From: Streptomyces actuosus
GTDB taxonomy: Bacteria; Actinomycetota; Actinomycetes; Streptomycetales; Streptomycetaceae
DNA length: 64,000 nucleotides
Reading direction: 5' to 3'
Assembly (NCBI RefSeq): GCF_016921115.1
Contig: NZ_JAFFZS010000034.1
Coordinates: 1 to 64,000 of the forward strand
In this document: positions 1 through 8,200 of the stretch, piece by piece
Layout: each line of letters begins with the position of its first letter
How positions within the stretch are numbered: the first letter of the stretch is position 1
Translations under genes and position numbers: made by a program
Notes under the pieces: generated by a model
Databases searched by the model: none
Told to the model about the DNA's origin: nothing
What the model saw: only the letters and a program-made list of their open reading frames with translations

Positions 1-127
1 GCAGTCTTCCTCGTCACCGCCACCGGAGCCATAGCCGCCACCATGGCCACCACCATGGTGACCACCGCCATGACCACCAGGCTGGTCGCAGTCTTCCTCG
101 TCACCGCCACCGGAGCCATAGCCGCCA
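1..127 (-). repeat. 40-bp exact direct repeat in the chaplin tail
   Basis: Bases 1-40 recur exactly at 88-127, an 87-bp period encoding the repeated YGSGGGDEEDC block. A second family, about 33 bp long, starts near 136, 181 and 289 and encodes the Tyr-Gly-Ser-Glu-Asp-Ser units. The array is in frame with the long chaplin and is prone to copy-number change. Confidence 0.85.
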
Positions 128-735
128 GCGGAATCGGAGCCGGGGTCAGAGTCCTCGGAACCGTAGCCACCACCGGAACCGGAGCCGGGGTCAGAGTCCT
201 CGGAACCGTAGCCGGAGTCGGAATCCGAGCCGTAGCCGGAGTCGGGGTGGGAGTTGGGGTCGGGGTCATCGGACCCGTAGCCGGAACCGGAGCCGGGGTC
301 AGAGTCCTCGGAACCGTAGCCGGAGTCGGAATCCGAGCCGTAACCGGAGTCGGAGTCGGAGTCGGAGTCGTCGGAACCGAAGCCACCGCCGGAACCGGAA
401 CCGGAGTCGGAGTCCTCGGGGTCATCCTCCGCGTACGACATGCCGAACGGCGCCGACGGGGAGGGGACGGGACGATGGGCGTGACCCGCGCCTGAGACGT
501 TGGCGCAGAGGTTGCCGAGGGCCGGGCTGAGGGCGGCAATCAGGTCGGCCGAGTTGCCGCAGGCGTTGACCGGAGCCTCGACCGGGACTTCCGCGGCGTC
601 CCCGGACACCACGCCGGGAGAGTTGATTGCCTCGCCGGTTGCATGCGTGTCGGCTAGGGCTGGACTTCCATACAGGGACAGAATGCTTGTCGCAGCTGCG
701 GCCACGACCATTCCCCTGCTCAGGGTCTGTCGCAA
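1..735 (-). CDS. Long chaplin-like protein with Ser/Asp/Gly/Tyr repeat tail (partial, C-terminus off window)
   Basis: Reading starts at TTG 735 (LRQTLSRGM) behind AGGAAG and stays open to base 1, so at least 245 residues are visible. After a signal peptide (about residues 1-30, ending SPALADT) there is one chaplin domain at about 48-75 with the paired cysteines (ACGNSADLIAALSPALGNLC). The rest is low complexity: acidic Ser-Asp/Gly-Tyr repeats, then His/Gly-rich segments with the motif YGSGGGDEEDC repeated. Chaplins coat aerial hyphae and spores as amyloid-like surfactant; long forms can be sortase-anchored, but any sorting signal lies beyond the window. The gene occupies the chpA position beside a short chaplin and rodlins. 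The Ser-Asp tail is unusual for long chaplins, which normally carry two chaplin domains. Confidence 0.8.
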   Translation of the reverse strand, partial: MRQTLSRGMVVAAAATSILSLYGSPALADTHATGEAINSPGVVSGDAAEVPVEAPVNACGNSADLIAALSPALGNLCANVSGAGHAHRPVPSPSAPFGMSYAEDDPEDSDSGSGSGGGFGSDDSDSDSDSGYGSDSDSGYGSEDSDPGSGSGYGSDDPDPNSHPDSGYGSDSDSGYGSEDSDPGSGSGGGYGSEDSDPGSDSAGGYGSGGGDEEDCDQPGGHGGGHHGGGHGGGYGSGGGDEEDC

Positions 736-765
736 TCTCGTGGTCTTCCTGCTTGAAGAAGTGGG

Positions 766-812
766 AAAAGGCCGGCCTTGGGTACGGAGAGAGCACTTGT
801 CCAAGGCCGGCC
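766..812 (-). terminator. Intrinsic terminator of the short chaplin, just upstream of the long chaplin
   Basis: On the minus strand a 12-bp stem (GGCCGGCCTTGG with CCAAGGCCGGCC) closes a 19-nt loop and is followed by TTTT. It lies 30 bases before the TTG of the long chaplin, so that gene either relies on read-through or has a promoter embedded in this hairpin. Confidence 0.75.
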
Positions 813-845
813 TCGACACAGCCGTACGGCTGGTGGGTCAAGCCG

Positions 846-1073
846 TCAGTGGTTGACGCAGACGTTGCCGAAGGTCGGGCTCAGCACGGCGGTGACGTCG
901 GAGGAGTTGCCGCACGCGTTGATCGGCATGTTGACGGGCATCTGGATGACGTTGCCCGACAGGACGCCCCCCGAGCCGATGGCGGCGCCCAAGGCACCGG
1001 CGTCGGCGAAGGCCGGGGCGGCACCGCCGAGAGCCAGGACGAGGCCCGCGACGACTGCGGCGCTCTTCTTCAT
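846..1073 (-). CDS. Short chaplin
   Basis: A 75-residue protein starting at ATG 1073 (MKKSAAVVAG) behind GAAGGGAAA. A signal peptide ends at AFADAG, leaving one mature chaplin domain with both cysteines (NACGNSSDVTAVLSPTFGNVC) and the typical VNH end. Short chaplins are secreted, assemble into amyloid fibrils at the air-water interface, lower surface tension and let hyphae grow into air. It lies between the long chaplin and the rodlins, the place held by chpD in S. coelicolor as remembered. A few in-frame codons upstream of the ATG are open but lack the ribosome-binding site. Confidence 0.93.
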   Translation of the reverse strand: MKKSAAVVAGLVLALGGAAPAFADAGALGAAIGSGGVLSGNVIQMPVNMPINACGNSSDVTAVLSPTFGNVCVNH

Positions 1074-1360
1074 GGAGTTTCCCTTCTCTGCGGTCACGCC
1101 CCTATGTCGGCCCGGCCGTTGACGGGCCGAACCGAGCGAGCACAGCCGGAACGGCTCGCACCATGACCTGCAGGCTGCAAACGAGACATAGACGGCGGGA
1201 GAACCTGTGGAACGGGGGCCGCAGGGGAATTCACTCGAATGCCTTCAGAGAATCGACATGGGGGACCCATAAGAGGGGAAGCGATTCACCTGAGTGGCAG
1301 AGCGAGCGCCGGGTGAAGATCGGAAAAGCAGAGGAACACATCGGTGCACGGCGCGCGGAG

Positions 1361-1407
1361 GCGCCCGGACGGGCCCGTGCAGAGGAAGCACGGGGCTGTC
1401 CGGGCGC
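1361..1407 (-). terminator. Stem-loop after rodlin 1
   Basis: A long hairpin (GCGCCCGGAC paired with GTCCGGGCGC, extended by CCCGTGC/GCACGGG) begins 17 bases after the stop codon. It has no U-run, as is usual in Streptomyces. Confidence 0.6.
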
Positions 1408-1423
1408 GGGGCCGCGGCGTGGG

Positions 1424-1834
1424 TCAGCCGTTCCGGACGCCGTTGCCCGACAGGGTCGAGATGTCGTCCAGGATGTGCGACAGCGGCTCGTCGCCCTTGG
1501 CCTGGGTGGAGTTCTCGACGCACTGCTGGTTCTGCGGCGCGGACAGGACGGGGATGTCCTGGAAGCCGGCGTCGGCCACCTCGAGGATGCTCTGGACGTT
1601 GCCCTTGGCCGGCAGACCGATGCAGGGCTTGTTGAGCGAGCCCTGGACCAGCGACAGCTGCGGGCTCATGTCGCCCTTGGTCACCGAGTTGCCGAACTTT
1701 TGCGAAGCACCGTTGCCGCTGGCGGAGGTGGTGCCGCTGTCGTCACCGATGGCGAGCGCCTGGGGGGCCGCCGCCGCCGACACGCCGACGAGGGACGCTG
1801 CGACCGCCGCCGCGGCCATTGCCTTCTTGAGCAT
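1424..1834 (-). CDS. Rodlin 1
   Basis: A 136-residue secreted protein starting at ATG 1834 (MLKKAMAAAA) behind GGAAAGGAAG. The signal peptide ends near APQALA; the mature part has GDDSGTTSASGNG, QLSLVQGS and the invariant C-terminal stretch QNQQCVENSTQAKGDEPLSH. Rodlins organise chaplin fibrils into the paired rodlet mosaic on aerial hyphae and spores. It is divergent from rodlin 2 across a 260-bp gap, matching the divergent rdlA/rdlB pair of S. coelicolor. Which of the three copies is rdlA cannot be settled here. Confidence 0.93.
   Translation of the reverse strand: MLKKAMAAAAVAASLVGVSAAAAPQALAIGDDSGTTSASGNGASQKFGNSVTKGDMSPQLSLVQGSLNKPCIGLPAKGNVQSILEVADAGFQDIPVLSAPQNQQCVENSTQAKGDEPLSHILDDISTLSGNGVRNG
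1460..1546 (-). repeat. 87-bp perfect repeat, copy 1 (rodlin 1)
   Basis: Read on the minus strand this block is identical base for base to 2377-2463 and 3096-3182, including silent positions. It is inverted relative to the other two copies. Confidence 0.9.
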
Positions 1835-2094
1835 TTCGCACTTCCTTTCCTGGCTCCTGGCCAAGACGCGGGTTCCTGCCCCCCGCATCAACCCGGCGGG
1901 AGGGGATTGGTTGCGGGCCTTCACCCGATCGGTGCGTGCGCGGTCAGGGAATTCACGGACAACATCAGCGGGTGAGAACGCGCCGACCTGTTCGACGCCG
2001 TGGGCCATCGGAGTGAATCGCAGCAACCAAGCAGGCCCGGCGGAGTTGTCCAGAGCGCTCCGGTGGACGGGGTTTCTCCAGAAGGGACACACAA

Positions 2095-2499
2095 GTGATC
2101 AAGAAGGTACTGGCTTCCGCCGCGGTCGCCGCTTCCATCGTGGGCGCCTCTGCCGCCGCCGCGCCGCAGGCCCTGGCCATCGGCAATGACAACGGCACCA
2201 CGTCCGCCAGCGGCAACGGGGCCATGCAGTCGTTCGGCAACTCCGCCACGTTCGGCAACATGAGCCCGCAGATGGCGCTCATCCAGGGCTCCTTCAACAA
2301 GCCCTGCATCGGCCTGCCGGCCAAGGTCAACACGCAGTCGCTCACCGGCACCGTCGGCGTCCAGGACGTCCCGATCCTGTCCGCGCCGCAGAACCAGCAG
2401 TGCGTCGAGAACTCCACCCAGGCCAAGGGCGACGAGCCGCTGTCGCACATCCTGGACGACATCGCGACCCTCTCGGGCAACGGTGCCGCCAACCACTGA
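2095..2499 (+). CDS. Rodlin 2
   Basis: A 134-residue secreted protein with GTG start at 2095 (MIKKVLASAA) behind AGAAGGGA. The signal peptide ends near APQALA. It is the most divergent of the three rodlins in its middle (NDNGTTSASGNGAMQSFGNSATFGN, MALIQGSFNK) but has the same C-terminal block. The role is rodlet-layer formation with chaplins on the hyphal surface. It is followed by two hairpins. Confidence 0.93.
   Translation: MIKKVLASAAVAASIVGASAAAAPQALAIGNDNGTTSASGNGAMQSFGNSATFGNMSPQMALIQGSFNKPCIGLPAKVNTQSLTGTVGVQDVPILSAPQNQQCVENSTQAKGDEPLSHILDDIATLSGNGAANH
2377..2463 (+). repeat. 87-bp perfect repeat, copy 2 (rodlin 2)
   Basis: Identical to the block in rodlin 3 and, inverted, to that in rodlin 1. 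The flanking sequence of rodlin 2 diverges from the other two. Confidence 0.9.
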
Positions 2500-2520
2500 G
2501 CATCTGTTCTGAACAGCCTC

Positions 2521-2579
2521 GGGGCCCAGGCTCTCGGGCCCCGCGAGCGGGCCGCCGACCACATCGGCGGCCCGCTCGC
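2521..2579 (+). terminator. Tandem hairpins after rodlin 2
   Basis: A GGGGCCC/GGGCCCC hairpin (2521-2542) is followed at once by a perfect 16-bp stem (GCGAGCGGGCCGCCGA at 2543, loop CCACA). It lacks a U-run but is very stable. Confidence 0.75.
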
Positions 2580-2813
2580 CTGTCAGGGCCGTGACGGCGG
2601 ACCCGGGCCCCTGCCGTCGCCCGCAGGACCAGGTCCGTGGCGGCCTGCGGGGCGGTGGCGCGCCCCGGGGAGCCCGCCGGGGCGCGAGCGAGGCTCGCAC
2701 CTGACCCGGAATGCGCTACTCCGTTCGGGGTACAAGCCGAAACCCGGAAGGCCTGCGCGCGTTGACGATCATGCAACTCCTCCCCCGGAGTCCGCCTTTC
2801 GAAGGGAACGATT

Positions 2814-3218
2814 ATGAAGAAGCTGTGGGCGACCGCGGCTCTTGCCGCCTCCATCGCCGGCATGTCGGCGGTGACCGCCCCCCAGGCTCTCGCCATCGGT
2901 GACGACAGCGGCACCACCTCCGCCAGCGGCAACGGCGCTTCGCAGGAGTTCGGCAACTCGGTGACCAAGGGCGACATGAGCCCGCAGCTGTCGCTGGTCC
3001 AGGGCTCCCTCAACAAGCCCTGCGTCGGCCTGCCTGCGAAGCTCAACACGCAGACGCTCACCGGCACCGGCACCGCCTTCCAGGACATCCCGATCCTGTC
3101 CGCGCCGCAGAACCAGCAGTGCGTCGAGAACTCCACCCAGGCCAAGGGCGACGAGCCGCTGTCGCACATCCTGGACGACATCTCGACCCTGTCGGGCAAC
3201 GGCGCGGGCAACGGCTGA
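2814..3218 (+). CDS. Rodlin 3
   Basis: A 134-residue secreted protein with ATG at 2814 (MKKLWATAAL) behind GAAGGGAACG. The signal peptide ends near APQALA. The mature part is very close to rodlin 1 (GDDSGTTSASGNGASQ, then TKGDMSPQLSLVQGSLNKPC) and ends in the shared block. It sits in tandem with rodlin 2. S. coelicolor has two rodlin genes, so this is a third copy, most likely a duplicate of the rodlin 1 type. Confidence 0.93.
   Translation: MKKLWATAALAASIAGMSAVTAPQALAIGDDSGTTSASGNGASQEFGNSVTKGDMSPQLSLVQGSLNKPCVGLPAKLNTQTLTGTGTAFQDIPILSAPQNQQCVENSTQAKGDEPLSHILDDISTLSGNGAGNG
3096..3182 (+). repeat. 87-bp perfect repeat, copy 3 (rodlin 3)
   Basis: Third identical copy of the rodlin C-terminal coding block. 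Confidence 0.9.
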
Positions 3219-3234
3219 CCGGCCTTTGCACCGC

Positions 3235-3270
3235 ACGGCGGGCCACCGGTTCCTCCCGGTGGCCCGCCGT
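3235..3270 (+). terminator. Terminator after rodlin 3
   Basis: A 15-bp perfect stem (ACGGCGGGCCACCGG) with a short loop, 16 bases after the stop codon and followed by TTCGC. Confidence 0.75.
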
Positions 3271-3511
3271 TCGCATGTCCGGACGCCCCGGACGCGGGCG
3301 CCGCGGGCTGCCGCAGGCGCGGTGACCCGTGTCGACGACCCTGCGGGGCCGATACCGTCGGCAGCTCGGGCGAGGTCCACCGAGGGTGCGGCGGCGCCCC
3401 CGAAGGGGCGGGAGGAACCGCGCGACCGGCCACGACGGCGCTGCGGTCGACGGACATCGCACGGCGGACGCCCCCGGCGGACGCCCCCGGCGGACGCCCC
3501 CGGCGGAGCGC

Positions 3512-5032
3512 TCAGTCCCGGTGGCGGGACGCCTGGTGGACGGCGTCGGCGAGCCGGCGTACGTCCTCGTCCTCCGTGGTCCGCGCGAGGCGGTCGGCGT
3601 GCTCGGCGAGGCGGTCCAGGGCCGGGGCGCCCGGCAGGGTGCCGTGGCGGGGGTCGGGCGAGCGCAGGGCGTCGGCGAAGTACGCCGCCGTCGCCGTCAC
3701 CTGGAAGCGGGGGCTCGCCCGCCACACGTCGTCCGTCAGCGAACCGGTCTCCAACTGCCCGGACCGCTCGTGCGGGGTGCGGGAGTCGGGGTCGAGCCAG
3801 CGCACCGTGGCGGTCGCCAGACGGCCGCGGGCACCGGGCACGGTGCGGACGGCGTACACAGCGGTGACGGTGTGGCCGGGGCCGACCTCGCCGCCGTCGA
3901 CCCGGTCGTCACGGAAGTCGTCGTCGGCGACCCGCCGGTCGTCGTAGCCGATCAGCCGGAACTCGGCGACCGTGCCGGGGTCGAAGGCGACCTGCGCCTT
4001 GGCGTCGCGGGCTGTGAGGTCGACGTTCCGCGTGAGTTCCTCGCTGAACACCCTGCGGGCCCGCTCCTCGTCCGACACGTACACGGTGTGGCCGTCGCCC
4101 TTGTCGGCGAGGCGTTCCATGAGGGCGTCGCCGTAGTCGCTGCCGACGCCGACGCCGAAGAGGGTGATGCCGTGCTCGCGGCGGGCGGAGGAGATGCGCT
4201 CCAGGATGGAGTCCGGGTCGGTGTCGCCGGTGTTGGCGAGTGCGTCGGAGATCAGGACGACCCGGTTGGTGGCGCCCTTGCGCAGGCCCTCGACGGCGGT
4301 GTCGTAGCCGGTGCGCACACCGGCGCCGAGGTTGGTGGACTCGCGGGCCCGGAGGCCGTCGATCGCGGCGTGGATCTTCCCGCGATGACCGTCGAGGCGG
4401 GTCATGGGCAGGACCGTCCGCGCCTCGTCGGTGAAGGTGACCAGGGCCACCGAGTCGTCGTCGCGCAGCCGGTCGGTCATCACGCCGAGGGCCTTCCGCG
4501 CGAGGTCGAGGCGGCCCGGTTCGTCCATGGAGCCGGAGACGTCGATGACGAAGGTCAGCGCGGCGGGCGGGCGTTCGGCGTCGGAGCCCGCCGGGCGGGT
4601 GGCGAGGCCGACGCGGACCAGGGACCAGTCGCCGTCACCGGTCCGGGCGCCGTCGACGGTCACGGTGAAGCCGTTGCCGTCGGGCCGCGGGTAGTCCTGG
4701 CGGAAGCTGTTGACGAACTCCTCGGGACGCACCTGGCCGGGATCGGGCCGCCGGCCCTCGGACAGCAGGCGGCGGGCGTAGTCGTAGGAGGCGGTGTCGA
4801 CGTCGAGGGCGAAGGTGGAGAGGAAGTCCGGCGGCGCACCGGACCCCGGCCCGTTCTCGGGCGTCCGGCCGTCGGCCCCGGTGCGGTTCGGGGCGGGTGC
4901 CGGGAGCCCGCCCCTCTTGTCGGCGGCCGAGTCGCCGATGCCTCCCGAGCTGCATCCGGTGAGCAGCAGACCGCCGAGTGCGGTGAGAGCGAGCAGGGCG
5001 CCGCGCAGCCGTCGTGTCCGGTACCGCTTCAT
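3512..5032 (-). CDS. VWA-domain lipoprotein of the YfbK type
   Basis: A 506-residue protein starting at ATG 5032 behind GGGGGAAA. The lipobox LLLTGC near residue 27 predicts a lipid-anchored extracellular protein. Residues about 75-150 match the YfbK N-terminal region (FALDVDTASYDYARRLL, PEEFVNSFRQDY). The von Willebrand A domain begins near 160 with an intact metal site (DVSGSMDEP, later ARESTNLGAG and SDALANTGDTD). The C-terminal third fits the DUF3520-type region of the same family. VWA domains bind ligands through a divalent metal; no substrate is known. It is transcribed alone, in the same direction as the ABC/hydrolase gene upstream. Confidence 0.85.
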   Translation of the reverse strand: MKRYRTRRLRGALLALTALGGLLLTGCSSGGIGDSAADKRGGLPAPAPNRTGADGRTPENGPGSGAPPDFLSTFALDVDTASYDYARRLLSEGRRPDPGQVRPEEFVNSFRQDYPRPDGNGFTVTVDGARTGDGDWSLVRVGLATRPAGSDAERPPAALTFVIDVSGSMDEPGRLDLARKALGVMTDRLRDDDSVALVTFTDEARTVLPMTRLDGHRGKIHAAIDGLRARESTNLGAGVRTGYDTAVEGLRKGATNRVVLISDALANTGDTDPDSILERISSARREHGITLFGVGVGSDYGDALMERLADKGDGHTVYVSDEERARRVFSEELTRNVDLTARDAKAQVAFDPGTVAEFRLIGYDDRRVADDDFRDDRVDGGEVGPGHTVTAVYAVRTVPGARGRLATATVRWLDPDSRTPHERSGQLETGSLTDDVWRASPRFQVTATAAYFADALRSPDPRHGTLPGAPALDRLAEHADRLARTTEDEDVRRLADAVHQASRHRD

Positions 5033-5297
5033 GATCCGTTTCCCCCTGAATCGGTTGACGTCGCCTTCGACGACTGTGACGGCTCGGGGGAGGGGAGCGT
5101 GCGGGACGGGGCGTTGCGGATCGATCTCGAACAGGGCACGGCGGGGGCCGTCGGGACCGTTAGGTGATCCTCCGGTGATCCGGGCCGCGACCGGAGGGGT
5201 TCACCGGCCCGCGGCGGGCCCTTCCGGTCGCACCGGGGCCTGCGGCGAAGGGCGCCGTCGCCGGCGGGGCGGGGGCGGCACGAGTTCCCCGGCGCCC

Positions 5298-8200
5298 TCA
5301 GCTGACCACGTCCTTGCGGGCGAAGCCGCGGAACGCCAGGGCGAACAGCACGAGCGCGTACGTGACGGAGAGGACGGCGCCCTGGATCGTCCCGGACCAC
5401 TCCGGGCGGGGCTGCACCACGTCCGCCCAGGCGAACTGCCAGTGCGCGGGCAGGAAGTCGCGCCAGTGGCCGAGCGCGGTGACGGCGTCGAGGACGTTGC
5501 CGACGATGGTCAGCCCGACGGCGCCGCCGACCGCGCCGAGCGGGGCGTCCGTCCTCGTCGACAGCCAGAACGCCAGTCCCGCGGTGACCAGTTGGGACAC
5601 GAACAGGTAGGCCACGACGACCACGAGCCGCTGCGCCGCCGTGCCCGCGTCCAGCGCGCCGCCCGTGGGCAGTTCCAGCGGGCCCCAGCCGTAGGCGGCC
5701 GTGCCGACGGCCAGGGCGACCAGCGGCAGCAGCAGCATCGCGGCCAGGCTGAGCCCGAGGCCCACGGCGAGCTTGGAGGCGAGCAGCCGGGCCCGGGGCA
5801 CCGGTGCCGCCAGCAGGTAGCGCAGGGAGGACCAGGACGCCTCCGACGCCACCGTGTCCCCGCAGAACAGGGCGACCGGGATGACCAGGAGGAAGCCCGC
5901 GGAGACGAACAGGTTGACGGCGGCGAAGTTGGCGCCGGACGCGGTGGCGGTGTCCATGAGGGTGAGGGCGCCGTTGCGGCTGCCCGGCTCCCTGCCGATC
6001 GCGAAGGCCGTCAGCAGCACGAAGGGCAGGGCGGCGAGGACACCGGCCATGACCAGCGTGCGGCGGCGGGTGAGCTGGCGGACCAGCTCGACGCGGAGCG
6101 GCAGGGTGCGGCGGGCCCGGTAGCCGGGGGCGGCCTCGGTGCGCGAGCTCATGCCGAGCCTCCGATCAGGGTGAGGAAGGCGTCTTCCAGACGGCGGTGC
6201 GGGCCGGCCGAGTTCACGGTCGAGCCGGACCAGGTCGGCGACCAGGCGGGCGGCGGTGCCGTCGGCGTCCAGCCGGATCAGGAGTCCTTCGTCGGCCCGC
6301 ACGGCGGAGGCGACGCCGGGCAGCGCGCCGAGCTTCTCCAACACCTGGTCCGGCACGGGGGCGGCGGTGCCGACGAGCAGGGTGTCGCCGGCTCCGACGA
6401 TCTCGCCGACCGGGCCGGCCTGGACGAGCCGGCCGCGGTCCATGACGACCAGGTGGGTGCAGGACTGCTCGACCTCCGCGAGCAGGTGACTGGAGACGAT
6501 CACCGTGCGCCCGCCGGCCGCGTACCGGATCATCACCTCGCGCATCTCGCGGATCTGCGGCGGGTCGAGGCCGTTGGTCGGCTCGTCGAGGATGAGCAGG
6601 TCGGGCAGGCCCAGCATGGCCTGGGCGATGGCCAGGCGCTGCCGCATGCCCTGCGAGTAGGTGCGCACGGCCCGTTCGAGGGCGTCGCCGAGGTCGGCGA
6701 TCCGCAGTGCCTCGTCGAGGTGGGCGTCCTCGGCCGGGCGGCCGGTGGCCCGCCAGTACAGGTCCAGGTTCTCCCGGCCGGACAGGTGCGGCAGGAAGCC
6801 GGCACCCTCGACGAAGGCGCCGACCCGGGACAGCACGGGTGCGCCGGGGCGGACGCCGTGGCCGAAGACACGGATCTCGCCGCCGTCGGGCCGGATCAGG
6901 CCCATCAGCATGCGCAGTGTGGTCGTCTTGCCCGCGCCGTTGGGGCCGAGCAGGCCGAGCACCTGGCCCTGCTCCACACGGAAGGTCAGGTCGCGCACGG
7001 CGTACCGGTCACGGGCGCCGGCGTACCGCTTGGTCAGACCGGTGATCTCCAGCGGCACGTCGGCCAGGCCGGGGTCGGGTGCGGGGGCGGTGGTGCGGCG
7101 GCGGCCCGACAGCAGCAGGGCCGACGCGGCGGCGGCGCCCGTCAGGGGCAGCCACCACACCCAGGACGGCAGGGGGGCCGGGGCGGTTCGGACGCCGGGG
7201 GCGGTGGGGACCGACAGGTCTCCCCTCAGGGTGACCGTGTAGGTGGCCGGGGCGGCCGGGGAGGCGTAGCCCAGGTCGGTGGAGGCGACGACGAGCCGCA
7301 GGCGGTGGCCCTTCCGCACCTGGTGGTCGATGGCCGGGAGGGTCAGGGTGACGTCCTTGCCGGACCGGGCGCCCTGCACGCGCAGGGGGGTCACGAGCCG
7401 GGCGGGCAGGACGGGCCGGCCGCCGTCGGGGCCGACGTCGTAGACCTTGCCGAAGAGGACGGCGTCGTCGCGGGTGGACGTGACGTGGAGGGTCGCGGTC
7501 GGGGTGCCGGTGATACGGAGGTCGTCGGCCAGGGGTGCGGACTCGAACGACGCGTACTGGCCGGGGAAGTCGAGCGAGACGCCGACGCCGAGGGAGGACA
7601 GCCGGGCGAGGCCGCCGCCCGCGCCGAGGCCGGGCAGGGCGGAGACCGCGGGCGGGGTCGCGCCGGCGGGGTGGGTGACGCGCTGCGCCCGCCCGGTGAG
7701 CGGGATGTTCCGCGGTGCGTTGCGCAGGCCGGGGTAGGTGTCGGCGCTCGCCCCCCGCAGCCGGGCGGCCCCGTCGGTGGAGTCGATGCCTCCGGTACGG
7801 GTGACGCGGAATCCGGGGCCGGTCGCGGTGCCCTTGCCGTCCTTGAGGTAGCGGTCGAACCAGGCGGTGACCCGGGCCTGGACGCGGGTGCGCTCCAGGT
7901 CGCCGCCGTCGTGGCCGCCGGCGATCCAGTCGACGTCCACGGGGGCGCCGTTCGCCCGGATCGCCCGTGCCGCGGCGTCGGCCTGGCCGAGCGGGAAGAG
8001 CGAGTCGGTCTGGCCCTGCACCAGCAGGGTGGGCACCTTGATCCGGTCGCCGATCGCGGACGGCGACCGCTGCTCCAGGAGGGTGCGGGCCTGTGCGTCA
8101 GGGGTGCCTGACTCGGCGATCCGCTCGTACATCCGGCACAGTGCGGGCTCGAAGCGGGCGCAGCCGCCGCCGCTGCTGACGAAGAGTCCGGCCCACAGCT

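Noticed and set aside
1..420. Possible CRISPR or satellite array
   Set aside because: Repeats are contiguous, in codon phase and translate to Ser/Asp/Gly units; there are no spacers.
43..495. 150-codon plus-strand frame across the repeat array
   Set aside because: It is the antisense of the chaplin tail repeats (Val-Gly-Thr-Gly monotony); the minus frame has the signal peptide and chaplin domain.
4794..8111. 1105-codon plus-strand ORF
   Set aside because: Antisense shadow of the hydrolase/ABC gene.
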